A stretch of DNA of 64,000 nucleotides from Acinetobacter sp. WCHAc010034 (GTDB taxonomy: Bacteria; Pseudomonadota; Gammaproteobacteria; Pseudomonadales; Moraxellaceae), in contig NZ_CP032279.1 of NCBI RefSeq assembly GCF_001696615.3, positions 806,001-870,000 on the forward strand, written 5' to 3'. Position 1 is the stretch's first letter. Each line of letters starts with the position of its first letter. A program made the translations under genes and the position numbers. The notes below the pieces were generated by a model, which worked only from the letters and a program-made list of their open reading frames with translations, searched no databases and had not been told where the DNA came from. Positions 40,393 through 49,202 of the stretch are shown here, piece after piece.

Positions 40393-40654
40393 GGCAGAGC
40401 GGCCTTGCAGTAAATTGAAGCCGTTTCAATTGGTTGGCTCATTAAGCGTGGCGGCGGTTTTCAGCTTCGGCTGATTGCGCCGCCATGCTTCTATTTTTGT
40501 TCCATTCAGGTGAAGCAGCTGCCGCTGCTGTGTTTAGATGAGTCATCACCATGAATCAGCCTGTGTTAAACCTAAAATCGCCAAGGCTCACTCTGCAGCC
40601 TGCAGACCTGTATAATACGCCATTGATTCTTGTGACCCATGAAAATTGATTAAA

Positions 40655-41206
40655 ATGAATGAAAAAGAACTCAGCAAATATTTAAGCTATATTTTAAGAC
40701 ACAAGCCCGAAGAAATTGGCCTTGAATTAGATTCTGAAGGCTGGGGAAATATTGCTGAATTAATCAAGAAATCTCAACCGGTTAATCATGCGCCTCTAAG
40801 TTGGGCAGCCATTCAAGCTGCCGTAACAAATAGCGATAAAAAACGCTTTCAAATTTCTGATGACGGTTTAAAAATCCGAGCTGTACAAGGCCACTCAACC
40901 GCAGCTGTCAATCTTAGTTTTGCAGAAAAAGCGCCTCCTGCTTTTTTATATCACGGAACAGCCCTGCGCTTTATAGAGTCGATAAAAGCGCAAGGCTTAT
41001 TATCCCAAGAACGGCAGTATGTTCATTTAACTGAAGATCAGCAAACAGCAGAGTCTGTCGGTTCGCGTTATGGAAAAGTAAAAATTATCATCATAGATGC
41101 TTTAAAAATGCATAATGAAGGGTTCAAATTCTATCAAGCCGAAAATAATGTTTGGCTGGTAAACTCTGTTCCAGTACGGTACACAGACCTGGGGGATGCT
41201 GAATAG
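40655..41206 (+). CDS. kptA: Probable RNA 2'-phosphotransferase
   Basis: It is a Tpt1/KptA-type enzyme that removes an internal 2'-phosphate from RNA using NAD+. The 183-aa product has the N-terminal SYILRHKPEEIGLELDSEGW motif, the NAD-domain YHGTALRFIESIKAQGL, HLTEDQQTAESVGSRYGK, and VNSVPVRYTDL near the end. ATG at 40655 (MNEKELSKYL) is preferred over TTG 40646. In bacteria lacking 2'-phosphate-leaving tRNA splicing the substrate is unknown. Codons are more AT-rich than in the neighbours, hinting at acquisition. Confidence 0.92.
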   Translation: MNEKELSKYLSYILRHKPEEIGLELDSEGWGNIAELIKKSQPVNHAPLSWAAIQAAVTNSDKKRFQISDDGLKIRAVQGHSTAAVNLSFAEKAPPAFLYHGTALRFIESIKAQGLLSQERQYVHLTEDQQTAESVGSRYGKVKIIIIDALKMHNEGFKFYQAENNVWLVNSVPVRYTDLGDAE

Positions 41207-41292
41207 CCGCCGCGTTCCTATACCAGTTTCGCCTCTTATTGAATCTAGGCGCGAATAGTCTACATGTAAGCAGACTGAGCTATATAATACTG

Positions 41293-42072
41293 TCAGCTAT
41301 GAGCAAGGTAGCGTGTTAAAGCCTGCGCTGTTTCTTTCAGCGCTTTAACCCGCGCATTTTCAAGATCAATAGGCAATTGTGATTCGCTGCCTAAGGCAGC
41401 TATGCAGAATTCAATTTCACCCTGCGCATTAAACACAGGCGCACAAACTGCATTCACGCCAACCAGCATATCGCCGGAAACGGTCGCTATGCCCTGTTCA
41501 ATGAAGCTCTGCTTCATTTGCAGAAATTCAGCCCAATTGGCCGGATAAACCGGCTGCTGCTGCAATTGCTTCCGCTGCCATTCCTGTTCCAGTAGCGGCC
41601 GCACAATATCTTCAGCCATAAAGGCAGCATAAGCGCGGCCTGTTGCCGAATTCAGCAGCGGCATAATTGACCCGACTCTGGTAATGACTGAAACAGCTTG
41701 ATTCGGTTCAATCCACTGCACAATTAAAGGCCCTTGCGAAGTCCATTTGCTGATCTGCAGCCCGCAGTCAATTTTACGGTGCAATTCATTGATCATCGGC
41801 TGCGCGGCTTGGATCGCATCGGTGCGCTGTATGCAGCTTAACCCCAATCTCCATGCCTGATCCCCCAGATCATAGCGCCCATCATCAATCTGCTTGGCAT
41901 AATTCATGCGTACCAAACTCACCGCATAGCGGTGAACTTTTGCCGGATGCATTGACAACTTTTCGGCAAGCTCCTTCAGCATCATCGGTTTACGGCTGGC
42001 AATTAGCGCATCCAGTACGGTTAACCCCACTTCTAATGACTGAACTCCCGCTTGTATTTTTTCTTCTGACAT
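41293..42072 (-). CDS. IclR-family regulator of the tyrosine catabolic cluster
   Basis: The 259-aa protein has a winged HTH at the N-terminus (LTVLDALIASRKPMMLKELAEKLSMHPAKVHRYAVSLVR). An IclR effector domain follows (MPLLNSATGRAYAAFMAE and a later SGDMLVGVNAVCAPVFN). It is divergent from fahA. Tandem palindromes in that gap recur ahead of hpd, so I infer it binds both. The effector is likely homogentisate or another tyrosine breakdown product. Confidence 0.9.
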   Translation of the reverse strand: MSEEKIQAGVQSLEVGLTVLDALIASRKPMMLKELAEKLSMHPAKVHRYAVSLVRMNYAKQIDDGRYDLGDQAWRLGLSCIQRTDAIQAAQPMINELHRKIDCGLQISKWTSQGPLIVQWIEPNQAVSVITRVGSIMPLLNSATGRAYAAFMAEDIVRPLLEQEWQRKQLQQQPVYPANWAEFLQMKQSFIEQGIATVSGDMLVGVNAVCAPVFNAQGEIEFCIAALGSESQLPIDLENARVKALKETAQALTRYLAHS

Positions 42073-42199
42073 TGGTCATTAACTCTCACTTTAATGCTTA
42101 GCATTCTACTCGAATCTTGCGGATTGCAAAGCTCACAAAAAAACGCCGGCTGGCCTTTTCGGAACAGCGCCTTCCGCCAGCAATTTCAAATTCAAAAAT

Positions 42200-42238
42200 A
42201 ATTACGAAATATATAATCAAATTACTTATTGCGTAATT
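42200..42238. promoter_or_regulatory. Tandem operators between the IclR gene and fahA
   Basis: Two 19-bp palindromes start 20 bp apart: AATTACGAAATATATAATC at 42200 and AATTACTTATTGCGTAATT at 42220. The consensus AATTAY-N7-RTAATT also occurs twice ahead of hpd, at the same 20-bp period. Confidence 0.75.
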
Positions 42239-42318
42239 ATTTAAAATAAGTATGATTAAATCAATCGAAAAAATCCAGATTATTAAAATTGCCTTACTTC
42301 ACGACAAGGAAGACTGAA

Positions 42319-43635
42319 ATGACAAGCCAATTGAAATCATTTATTGAGGTTGCGCAAGACTCGGATTTTCCAATCCAGAACTTGCCTTACGGCATATTCA
42401 GCGAAACGGCTGGCGGCATGCGCCGTTCAGGCGCAGCGCTTGGCGAATGGGTAATTGACCTTGCTGCCCTTGAAGCGCATGGATTCCTGCAAATCCATCC
42501 GGGTGAATTGATTTTCAGCCAGCCAACGCTGAATAAATTTATTGATTCAGGCCAAGAACACTGGGCTAAAATCCGCGCTGAATTGCAGCATTTATTATCT
42601 GCCGATAACCCCACGCTGCGTGACAACCATGAATTGCGCAGTCAGGTCTTCTTTAAACAGGCAGATGTTAGCCTGCACTTGCCTGTCCATATTTCAGGCT
42701 ATACCGATTTTTATTCTTCTAAAGAGCATGCCACCAATGTCGGCTGCATGTTCCGCGACCCTAAAAATGCCTTATTAGCCAACTGGTCTGAACTGCCTGT
42801 TGGCTATAACGGCCGCGCCAGCTCAGTCATTGTCAGCGGCACAGACGTGGTGCGCCCTTCCGGCCAAATCAAGCTGCCTGCTGAAGAGCGTCCAATTTTC
42901 TCAGCCTCCCACAAGCTTGATTTCGAACTTGAAACCGGCTTTATTGTCGGCAAAGCCAATACATTAGGCGAACCGGTCGCAATTGAAAATGCCTGGGATC
43001 ACATCTTCGGCATGGTATTGCTGAATGACTGGTCCGCGCGCGATTTGCAGCAATGGGAATACGTGCCTTTAGGCCCATTCAACGCCAAAACCTTTGCCTC
43101 CTCCATTTCTCCATGGATTGTGACCATGGCAGCGCTTGAACCGTTTAAAACCAGTTCTCCGGTTCAGGAGCCTCAGCCGCTCGCCTATTTGCGCGAAGAC
43201 CATTCCAGCAACAGCTATGACATTCATCTTTCTGTCGAAATTCAGGCCGAAGGCAGTGAGCAGGCAGATGTGATCAGCCAAACCAATTTTAAATATATGT
43301 ACTGGTCTATGGCGCAGCAGCTCACCCATCACACCATTGCAGGATGCAATCTGCAAGTTGGCGATCTGATGGGTTCGGGCACAATTTCCGGCCCTGCGCC
43401 TGAATCTTACGGTTCACTGCTCGAAATTACCTGGAATAGCGCCAAGCCATTGCCCCTTAGCAATGGCGAACAGCGCAGCTTTATGCAGGACGGCGATACC
43501 TTAACTATGAAAGGCTATTGTGAAAAAGACGGCCTGCGCATTGGCTTTGGCGAAGTATCTGGCAAAGTGCTGCCTGCTGTTCAGTTTGACTTCGCTACGG
43601 ATCATACCGGGGAGAAACTCAGTGAGGCTGTATAG
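42319..43635 (+). CDS. fahA: Fumarylacetoacetase
   Basis: It hydrolyses fumarylacetoacetate to fumarate and acetoacetate, ending tyrosine ring degradation. The 438-aa product resembles FAH. YTDFYSSKEHATNVGCMFR carries the metal-site Asp. ELETGFIVGK supplies a metal Glu, and LLNDWSARDLQQWEYVPLGPF holds further ligands. GDLMGSGTISGP follows. ATG at 42319 is preceded by AAGGAAG. It is first in fahA-maiA-VOC-scoAB and overlaps maiA by 14 bp. Confidence 0.95.
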   Translation: MTSQLKSFIEVAQDSDFPIQNLPYGIFSETAGGMRRSGAALGEWVIDLAALEAHGFLQIHPGELIFSQPTLNKFIDSGQEHWAKIRAELQHLLSADNPTLRDNHELRSQVFFKQADVSLHLPVHISGYTDFYSSKEHATNVGCMFRDPKNALLANWSELPVGYNGRASSVIVSGTDVVRPSGQIKLPAEERPIFSASHKLDFELETGFIVGKANTLGEPVAIENAWDHIFGMVLLNDWSARDLQQWEYVPLGPFNAKTFASSISPWIVTMAALEPFKTSSPVQEPQPLAYLREDHSSNSYDIHLSVEIQAEGSEQADVISQTNFKYMYWSMAQQLTHHTIAGCNLQVGDLMGSGTISGPAPESYGSLLEITWNSAKPLPLSNGEQRSFMQDGDTLTMKGYCEKDGLRIGFGEVSGKVLPAVQFDFATDHTGEKLSEAV

Positions 43636-44272
43636 CTACTTCCGCAGTTCTGCGGCGTACCGTGTGCGCATCGCCCTGAATTTAAAAAAACTCGAAGCTG
43701 AAGTTATTCCGATTCATTTGCTGAAAAATGGCGGTGAGCAGCATAGCGCTGCCTACCGTCAAATTAACCCAAGTGAATTGGTCCCGGCTTTGGTAGAAGC
43801 TGATGCTGAACAGAGTTTTGCCCTGACGCAATCGTTAAGCATTTTAGAATATTTAGATGAAAAGTTTACCGATACAGCATTGCTTCCCAAGGATATCCAG
43901 CAGCGCGCCCTGATTCGCGCCTTTAGCCAAAGCATTGCCTGCGACATTCACCCATTAAACAACTTACGGGTTTTGCAGTATTTAAGCGCTGCGCTGGAGG
44001 TTTCCGATGAGCAGAAAGCAGCCTGGTATGCGCACTGGGTTGAAGCGGGCTTTGCAGGCTTAGAGGCGCAACTGGAAAATTCCAATGGCCAGTTCTGCTT
44101 CGACAGCAGCGCAAGCTTTGCCGACTGCTGCCTGATTCCGCAAGTTTACAATGCATTGCGCTTCAATATTGATTTATCGGCCTACCCGAAAATTCAATCC
44201 ATTTATGCCCATTGCAATACGCTGCCTGCATTCCAGAAGGCTGCGCCTGAAGCGCAGGCCGATGCAGCCTGA
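43622..44272 (+). CDS. maiA: Maleylacetoacetate isomerase
   Basis: It is a zeta-class glutathione transferase isomerising maleylacetoacetate to fumarylacetoacetate. The 216-aa product has the N-terminal YSYFRSSAAYRVRIALNLK (glutathione-site Ser), INPSELVPALVE and LTQSLSILEYLDE. The start is GTG at 43622 (reading MRLYSYF) with GGGGAG eight bases upstream. The longer frame runs inside fahA and was rejected. It overlaps fahA, so the two are translationally linked. Confidence 0.95.
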   Translation: MRLYSYFRSSAAYRVRIALNLKKLEAEVIPIHLLKNGGEQHSAAYRQINPSELVPALVEADAEQSFALTQSLSILEYLDEKFTDTALLPKDIQQRALIRAFSQSIACDIHPLNNLRVLQYLSAALEVSDEQKAAWYAHWVEAGFAGLEAQLENSNGQFCFDSSASFADCCLIPQVYNALRFNIDLSAYPKIQSIYAHCNTLPAFQKAAPEAQADAA

Positions 44273-44293
44273 ATTTTAAATAAGGATATTTAT

Positions 44294-44869
44294 ATGGCGA
44301 TTCAAATCGAAAAAATCCACCACGTCGCTTACCGCTGCAAAGATGCCAAAGAAACGGTGGAGTGGTACAAAAAGAACCTCAACATGGATTTCATTTTAGC
44401 TTTTGCTGAAGATCATGTCCCATCAACCAAAGCTTTTGACCCCTATATGCATCTATTTTTAGATGCGGGCAACGGCAATGTTCTGGCTTTTTTTGAACTG
44501 CCGACTCAACCAGAAATGGGCCGCGATGAAAACACGCCGAAGTGGGTGCAGCACATTGCGCTTAAAGTGAAAGACCGCGCTGCCCTGCTGGAAGCAAAAG
44601 CGCATTTGGAAGCCAACGGCAACAATGTCTTAGGCGTGACCAATCACGGAATTTTCCATTCCATTTACTTCTTTGACCCAAATGGCCACCGTCTGGAATT
44701 GGCCTATGACGATGAAGCCGCCCCGGCCAAAATTGCCATGATTACCGAAGCCATGAAGCATGAAATGCTGGAGCAATGGTCACAAACCAAGCGCGCGCCC
44801 TCCCACACGCATTTCCTGCATGCGGCTGAACTGGACCAGCATGCCGGCGCGGCAAAGATAGGCGCTTAA
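44294..44869 (+). CDS. VOC-fold metalloprotein, candidate homogentisate ring-cleavage enzyme
   Basis: The 191-aa protein has two beta-alpha-beta-beta-beta units. Possible metal ligands are His10 (IHHVAYRC), Glu68 (LAFFEL), His87 (WVQHIALKV) and Glu135 (GHRLELAY). This set matches glyoxalase I, and contains the His-His-Glu triad of type I extradiol and hydroquinone dioxygenases. It lies between maiA and scoA in the tyrosine operon, where homogentisate 1,2-dioxygenase would be expected, and no HmgA-type gene is present here. The fold is certain. The reaction is inferred from the gap in the pathway. AAGGA precedes its ATG. Confidence 0.85.
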   Translation: MAIQIEKIHHVAYRCKDAKETVEWYKKNLNMDFILAFAEDHVPSTKAFDPYMHLFLDAGNGNVLAFFELPTQPEMGRDENTPKWVQHIALKVKDRAALLEAKAHLEANGNNVLGVTNHGIFHSIYFFDPNGHRLELAYDDEAAPAKIAMITEAMKHEMLEQWSQTKRAPSHTHFLHAAELDQHAGAAKIGA

Positions 44870-44900
44870 GCCTTGGCTAAAACATGGAAGAATTTGAGTC

Positions 44901-45602
44901 ATGAATAAAATTTTTGCAAGCGCGGATATGGCCTTGGCGGATATCGCGGCGGACAATCAAACGCTGGCGATTGGCGGTTTTGGCCTATGCGGGATTCCTG
45001 AGGCGCTCATCGAAGCGCTGAAAAATACCGGCGTGAAAGGCTTAACCTGCATTTCCAACAATGCCGGAGTCGATGATTTCGGTTTGGGCAAGCTGCTGCA
45101 AACCCGGCAGATCAAAAAAATGATTTCATCTTATGTCGGTGAAAATAAAGAATTTGAACGCCAGTATTTAAACGGCGAGCTGGAAGTCGAACTCACCCCG
45201 CAGGGCACACTGGCGGAAAAGCTGCGCTCAGGCGGCGCAGGCATCCCGGCTTTCTTTACTCAAACCGGCGTCGGCACATTGATTGCTGAAGGCAAAGAAG
45301 TGCGTGAATTTGACGGCAAGGAATACATTCTGGAGCCGTCACTCACGGCAGATATTGCATTAGTCAAAGCCTATAAGGCGGACAAAGCCGGCAATTTGGT
45401 CTTCCGCAAAACTGCGCGCAACTTTAACCCTGAATGCGCCATGGCGGGCAAAATTACCGTTGCGGAAGTTGAGCAGATTGTAGAGCTTGGCGAGATTGAT
45501 CCGGATGATATCCATTTGCCGGGCATTTATGTCAGCCGCATCGTGGTGAATGCTTCGCCTGAAAAACGCATCGAACAAATGACTTTAAAGGCGGAGGCAT
45601 AA
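44901..45602 (+). CDS. scoA: 3-oxoacid CoA-transferase subunit A
   Basis: With ScoB it moves CoA from succinyl-CoA to acetoacetate. The 233-aa product carries [17 protein letters not shown] and the [23 protein letters not shown] motif of family I CoA-transferases. Its partner follows after 3 bp. Acetoacetate released by FahA is the evident substrate in this operon. Confidence 0.94.
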   Translation: MNKIFASADMALADIAADNQTLAIGGFGLCGIPEALIEALKNTGVKGLTCISNNAGVDDFGLGKLLQTRQIKKMISSYVGENKEFERQYLNGELEVELTPQGTLAEKLRSGGAGIPAFFTQTGVGTLIAEGKEVREFDGKEYILEPSLTADIALVKAYKADKAGNLVFRKTARNFNPECAMAGKITVAEVEQIVELGEIDPDDIHLPGIYVSRIVVNASPEKRIEQMTLKAEA

Positions 45603-45605
45603 AGC

Positions 45606-46262
45606 ATGGCCTGGACACGCAATGAAATGGCGCAGCGCGCCGCCTTTGAACTGGAGGACGGCTTCTATGTCAATTTAGGCATTGGGCTGCCCACGCTGGT
45701 CGCAAACTATATTCCTGAACATATCAGCGTCTGGCTGCAGTCGGAAAATGGCTTGCTGGGCATTGATGAATTCCCCACCGCTGAAACTGTCGATGCCGAC
45801 CTGATTAATGCCGGCAAACAAACGGTCACTGCCCGCAAAGGCGCTGCATTTTTTTCCAGCGCAGAATCTTTCGCCATGATCCGCGGCGGCCATGTCAACA
45901 TTGCGATTTTAGGCGCAATGGAAGTATCGCAAACGGGCGACTTGGCGAACTGGATGATTCCGGGCAAGAAAGTCAAAGGCATGGGCGGCGCCATGGACTT
46001 GGTCGCAGGCGTACAGAAGGTTGTGGTGCTGATGGAGCATTGCGCCAAAGACGGCAGCCCTAAAATTGTCAGCCAATGCACCCTTCCCTTAACGGGAAAA
46101 GCTGCCGTAAACCGCATCATCACTGACTTAGGCGTGATGGATGTGACCGCGGAAGGCGTGAAATTGATTGAACTGGCAAAAGGCGTCAGCCTTGAGCAAA
46201 TTCGAACAGCGACGGGCACAGCTTTAATTACCGCAGGCTTTGAAGCAGCTTTAGCCTCATGA
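45606..46262 (+). CDS. scoB: 3-oxoacid CoA-transferase subunit B
   Basis: The 218-aa subunit carries [15 protein letters not shown] and the active-site Glu in [39 protein letters not shown] is also typical. Its ribosome-binding site (GGAGG) lies within the end of scoA. It is the last gene of the first tyrosine transcription unit. The next genes start after a 270-bp promoter region. Confidence 0.94.
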   Translation: MAWTRNEMAQRAAFELEDGFYVNLGIGLPTLVANYIPEHISVWLQSENGLLGIDEFPTAETVDADLINAGKQTVTARKGAAFFSSAESFAMIRGGHVNIAILGAMEVSQTGDLANWMIPGKKVKGMGGAMDLVAGVQKVVVLMEHCAKDGSPKIVSQCTLPLTGKAAVNRIITDLGVMDVTAEGVKLIELAKGVSLEQIRTATGTALITAGFEAALAS

Positions 46263-46289
46263 GTTGGCAAGGGCGATTATTCTTAATTA

Positions 46290-46328
46290 AATTACGCATT
46301 AAGTAATTAAATTATGCATTGAATAATT
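46290..46328. promoter_or_regulatory. Tandem operators ahead of hpd
   Basis: AATTACGCATTAAGTAATT at 46290 and AATTATGCATTGAATAATT at 46310 are two palindromes 20 bp apart. They share the consensus and spacing of the pair at 42200-42238. Confidence 0.75.
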
Positions 46329-46532
46329 TCAAAACCTTGCTATCATGAAGAAAGAATTATTTTTCCCGTTTTTATTATATCTTGAAGTCAAAGCGGAACG
46401 GGAAATGCAGAATTGGGCAAACGGATCTGTCATAGAAATTTTGTAATTTGATGCGGTTTTCCGTCTGTCTAAAATCAAGTTAATTTGAAAAAAACAAGCA
46501 ATCGGATTGCTTAAAAAGAATGAGGATGTTGT

Positions 46533-47594
46533 ATGAATGAGCTAGCCAACCCTTTGGAACTCTGCGGATTTGAGTTTATTGAATTTGTAGCTAAAGACAA
46601 GGAACTGGATGAAATTTTTCAAACGATAGGTTTCAGCAAAGTCGCCAAGCATAAATCCAAAAATGTGTATTTATGGCGCCAAGGCAATATTAATATTATT
46701 CTCAATTATCAGCCTGAATCCGCAGCCGCTTATTTTTTCAAAGAGCACGGCCCTTCCGCATGCGCAATGGGCTTTAGAACCAAAGATGCAGCCAAGGCAT
46801 TTCATAAAGCGGTTGAATTGGGCGCAGAGCCTATTTACTCAAAAATCGGCCCTATGGAATTGAACATTCCTGCAATTAAAGGCATTGGCGGATCGCCGAT
46901 TTACTTGGTCGACCGCGACATTTACCAAAGTGATTTCATTTTCTTTGATGATGCGCCTGCGCATCCAGCCGGAACTGGCTTAAAGGAAATCGACCACTTG
47001 ACGCATAATGTCTACAGAGGGCGCATGCAGTATTGGGCAGACTTCTATGAAAAGATTTTCAATTTCCAGGAGATCCGCTATTTTGACATTAAGGGTGAAT
47101 ATACCGGCTTAACCTCAAAAGCCTTAACCGCGCCGGATGGCAAAATCCGCATTCCGCTGAATGAAGACTCAGAAAAAGGTAATGGTCAAATTGCCGAATT
47201 CCTAAACGATTTCAATGGTGAAGGCATCCAGCACATTGCATTCATTACCGATGACCTTATCGGCACATGGGATAAGCTGAAAGCGCTGGGCGCCAAATTT
47301 ATGACGCCGCCGCCGAACACCTATTATGAAATGCTTTCAGAGCGCCTGCCCGGCCACGGCGAACCGACCGAAGAGCTGCAGAAGCGCGGCATTTTATTAG
47401 ACGGCAATACACAAAATGAAGACAAGCGCTTGTTGCTGCAGATTTTTTCAGAAAATATGCTCGGCCCTGTATTCTTTGAATTCATTCAGCGCAAGGATGA
47501 TGACGGCTTTGGCGAAGGAAACTTTAAAGCCCTATTTGAATCGATAGAGCGCGATCAAATTAAGCGCGGTGTTCTGAATATTTCAAATGCCTGA
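46533..47594 (+). CDS. hpd: 4-hydroxyphenylpyruvate dioxygenase
   Basis: It converts 4-hydroxyphenylpyruvate to homogentisate. The 353-aa two-module VOC protein has iron ligands His155 (DHLTHNV), His234 (GIQHIAF) and Glu316 (FFEFIQR). These lie exactly six residues earlier than in the well-studied P. fluorescens enzyme. The C-terminal [18 protein letters not shown] is the conserved gate helix. ATG follows GAGG. It starts the second tyrosine unit, hpd-aroP-tyrB. Confidence 0.97.
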   Translation: MNELANPLELCGFEFIEFVAKDKELDEIFQTIGFSKVAKHKSKNVYLWRQGNINIILNYQPESAAAYFFKEHGPSACAMGFRTKDAAKAFHKAVELGAEPIYSKIGPMELNIPAIKGIGGSPIYLVDRDIYQSDFIFFDDAPAHPAGTGLKEIDHLTHNVYRGRMQYWADFYEKIFNFQEIRYFDIKGEYTGLTSKALTAPDGKIRIPLNEDSEKGNGQIAEFLNDFNGEGIQHIAFITDDLIGTWDKLKALGAKFMTPPPNTYYEMLSERLPGHGEPTEELQKRGILLDGNTQNEDKRLLLQIFSENMLGPVFFEFIQRKDDDGFGEGNFKALFESIERDQIKRGVLNISNA

Positions 47595-47610
47595 CATTTA
47601 GGCCAGCATG

Positions 47611-47648
47611 ATTTCTTATGCGCCTGAAGGCATGGGCGCATAAGAAAT
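47611..47648 (+). terminator. Strong hairpin between hpd and aroP
   Basis: A perfect 14-bp stem (ATTTCTTATGCGCC / GGCGCATAAGAAAT) has a 10-nt loop but no T-run (TTATAG follows). It is more likely an mRNA-stabilising or partial stop element, setting hpd above aroP-tyrB. Confidence 0.55.
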
Positions 47649-47771
47649 TTATAGATGATTTGAATCATTTTAATAAAATTTCTGATACTGCTCTGATCAT
47701 TCAGCAGAATAAAAATAAAAAAGCATTGATCGCCATACAGGGCACTGTCTCAACATGGATGAAGATAGAAA

Positions 47772-49172
47772 ATGCAGCAAATTGAACAAGGAAACCTCAA
47801 GAAAGGTTTAAGCAACCGCCATATCCAGCTGATTGCGCTGGGCGGCTCGATCGGCACAGGGCTGTTTCTCGGCATTGCGCAGACCATCAAACTCGCAGGC
47901 CCGTCTGTAATTCTCGGCTACGCCATTGCAGGGCTGATTGCTTTCTTAATGATGCGCCAATTAGGCGAAATGATTGTTGAAGAGCCTGTCAGCGGCTCAT
48001 TCAGCCATTTTGCCTACAAATATTGGAGCAAATTTGCAGGCTTCATGTCCGGCTGGAATTACTGGGTATTAAACATTCTGGTCTGCATGGCGGAATTAAG
48101 CGCCATCGGCTTGTATATTCACTATTGGTGGCCCGAAATTCCAACCTGGGTTTCAGCATTGGGCTTTTTCATTTTCATTAACGTCATCAACCTTTTGCAT
48201 GTAAAGCTGTTTGGTGAAATGGAATTTTGGCTCGCAATCATTAAAGTGCTGGCGATTATTGCCATGATTGCATTTGGCAGCTATTTATTGGCGAGCGGCA
48301 GCGGCGGTTCACAATCCAATATCCAAAACTTATGGGAATTAGGCGGGTTTTTTCCTAATGGCGTAATGGGCCTGGTCATGGCGATGGCAATGATCATGTT
48401 TGCTTTTGGCGGGATTGAACTGGTCGGCATCGCCGCCGCAGAAACCGATAATCCGCAGAAAACGCTGCCGAAAGCGATTAATCAGATTGTCTACCGCGTC
48501 TTATTATTCTACATCCTCAGCCTGGTGGTTATTTTATCGCTCTATCCATGGAATCAAATGGCGCAAGGCGGAAGCCCTTTCGTGCTTATTTTTGATTCTT
48601 TAGGAAGCCAAACCGTTGCGACTATTCTGAATTTTGTTGTATTGACCGCGGCCGTTTCTGTTTACAACAGCACCAACTACTGCACCAGCCGCATGCTGCT
48701 AGGCCTGGCTCAGCAAGGAAATGCGCCTAAATTTTTAAGCAAGATCAACCCGCGCGGAATTCCGGTAAATGCGGTTATGGTTTCGGCATTCTTTACCCTG
48801 CTATGCGTACTGATCAACTACCTCTTTCCTGAAAAAGCCTTCAGCCTGCTCATGATGCTGGTCGTCGCCGCAATCGTGATTAACTGGGTGGTCATCTCAT
48901 ACACCCATTTGAAATTTAAAAAGCATATGATTCAAATGAACGCTGCAACCCAGTTTCCAAGCATCTTCTACCCTTTCAGCAATTACTTATGCATTGTATT
49001 CATGTGCGGCATTTTAGTCATTATGAGCCAAACTCCCGGCATGCATATCGCTGTATTGATGATTCCGGTCTGGATTTCAGCGCTGCTGATTGCCTATTTC
49101 TTTAAGACTAGAAAAATAAGCGCCAATCAGTTAGTTTCAAAAGATAAAATCCGCTCCATACCGAAAGCTTGA
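47772..49172 (+). CDS. aroP: Aromatic amino-acid permease (AroP-like APC transporter)
   Basis: The 466-aa, 12-helix protein has the APC signature NRHIQLIALGGSIGTGLFLGI in TM1. VEEPVSGSFSHFAYKYW and AAAETDNPQKTLPKAINQI are characteristic of AroP/PheP. Placed between hpd and a tyrosine aminotransferase, it almost certainly imports tyrosine or phenylalanine for catabolism. It is a separate paralogue from the CycA-like permease at 20.8 kb. Confidence 0.92.
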   Translation: MQQIEQGNLKKGLSNRHIQLIALGGSIGTGLFLGIAQTIKLAGPSVILGYAIAGLIAFLMMRQLGEMIVEEPVSGSFSHFAYKYWSKFAGFMSGWNYWVLNILVCMAELSAIGLYIHYWWPEIPTWVSALGFFIFINVINLLHVKLFGEMEFWLAIIKVLAIIAMIAFGSYLLASGSGGSQSNIQNLWELGGFFPNGVMGLVMAMAMIMFAFGGIELVGIAAAETDNPQKTLPKAINQIVYRVLLFYILSLVVILSLYPWNQMAQGGSPFVLIFDSLGSQTVATILNFVVLTAAVSVYNSTNYCTSRMLLGLAQQGNAPKFLSKINPRGIPVNAVMVSAFFTLLCVLINYLFPEKAFSLLMMLVVAAIVINWVVISYTHLKFKKHMIQMNAATQFPSIFYPFSNYLCIVFMCGILVIMSQTPGMHIAVLMIPVWISALLIAYFFKTRKISANQLVSKDKIRSIPKA

Positions 49173-49202
49173 TTTAGGCACTATACAACAAAGGATATAT
49201 TG

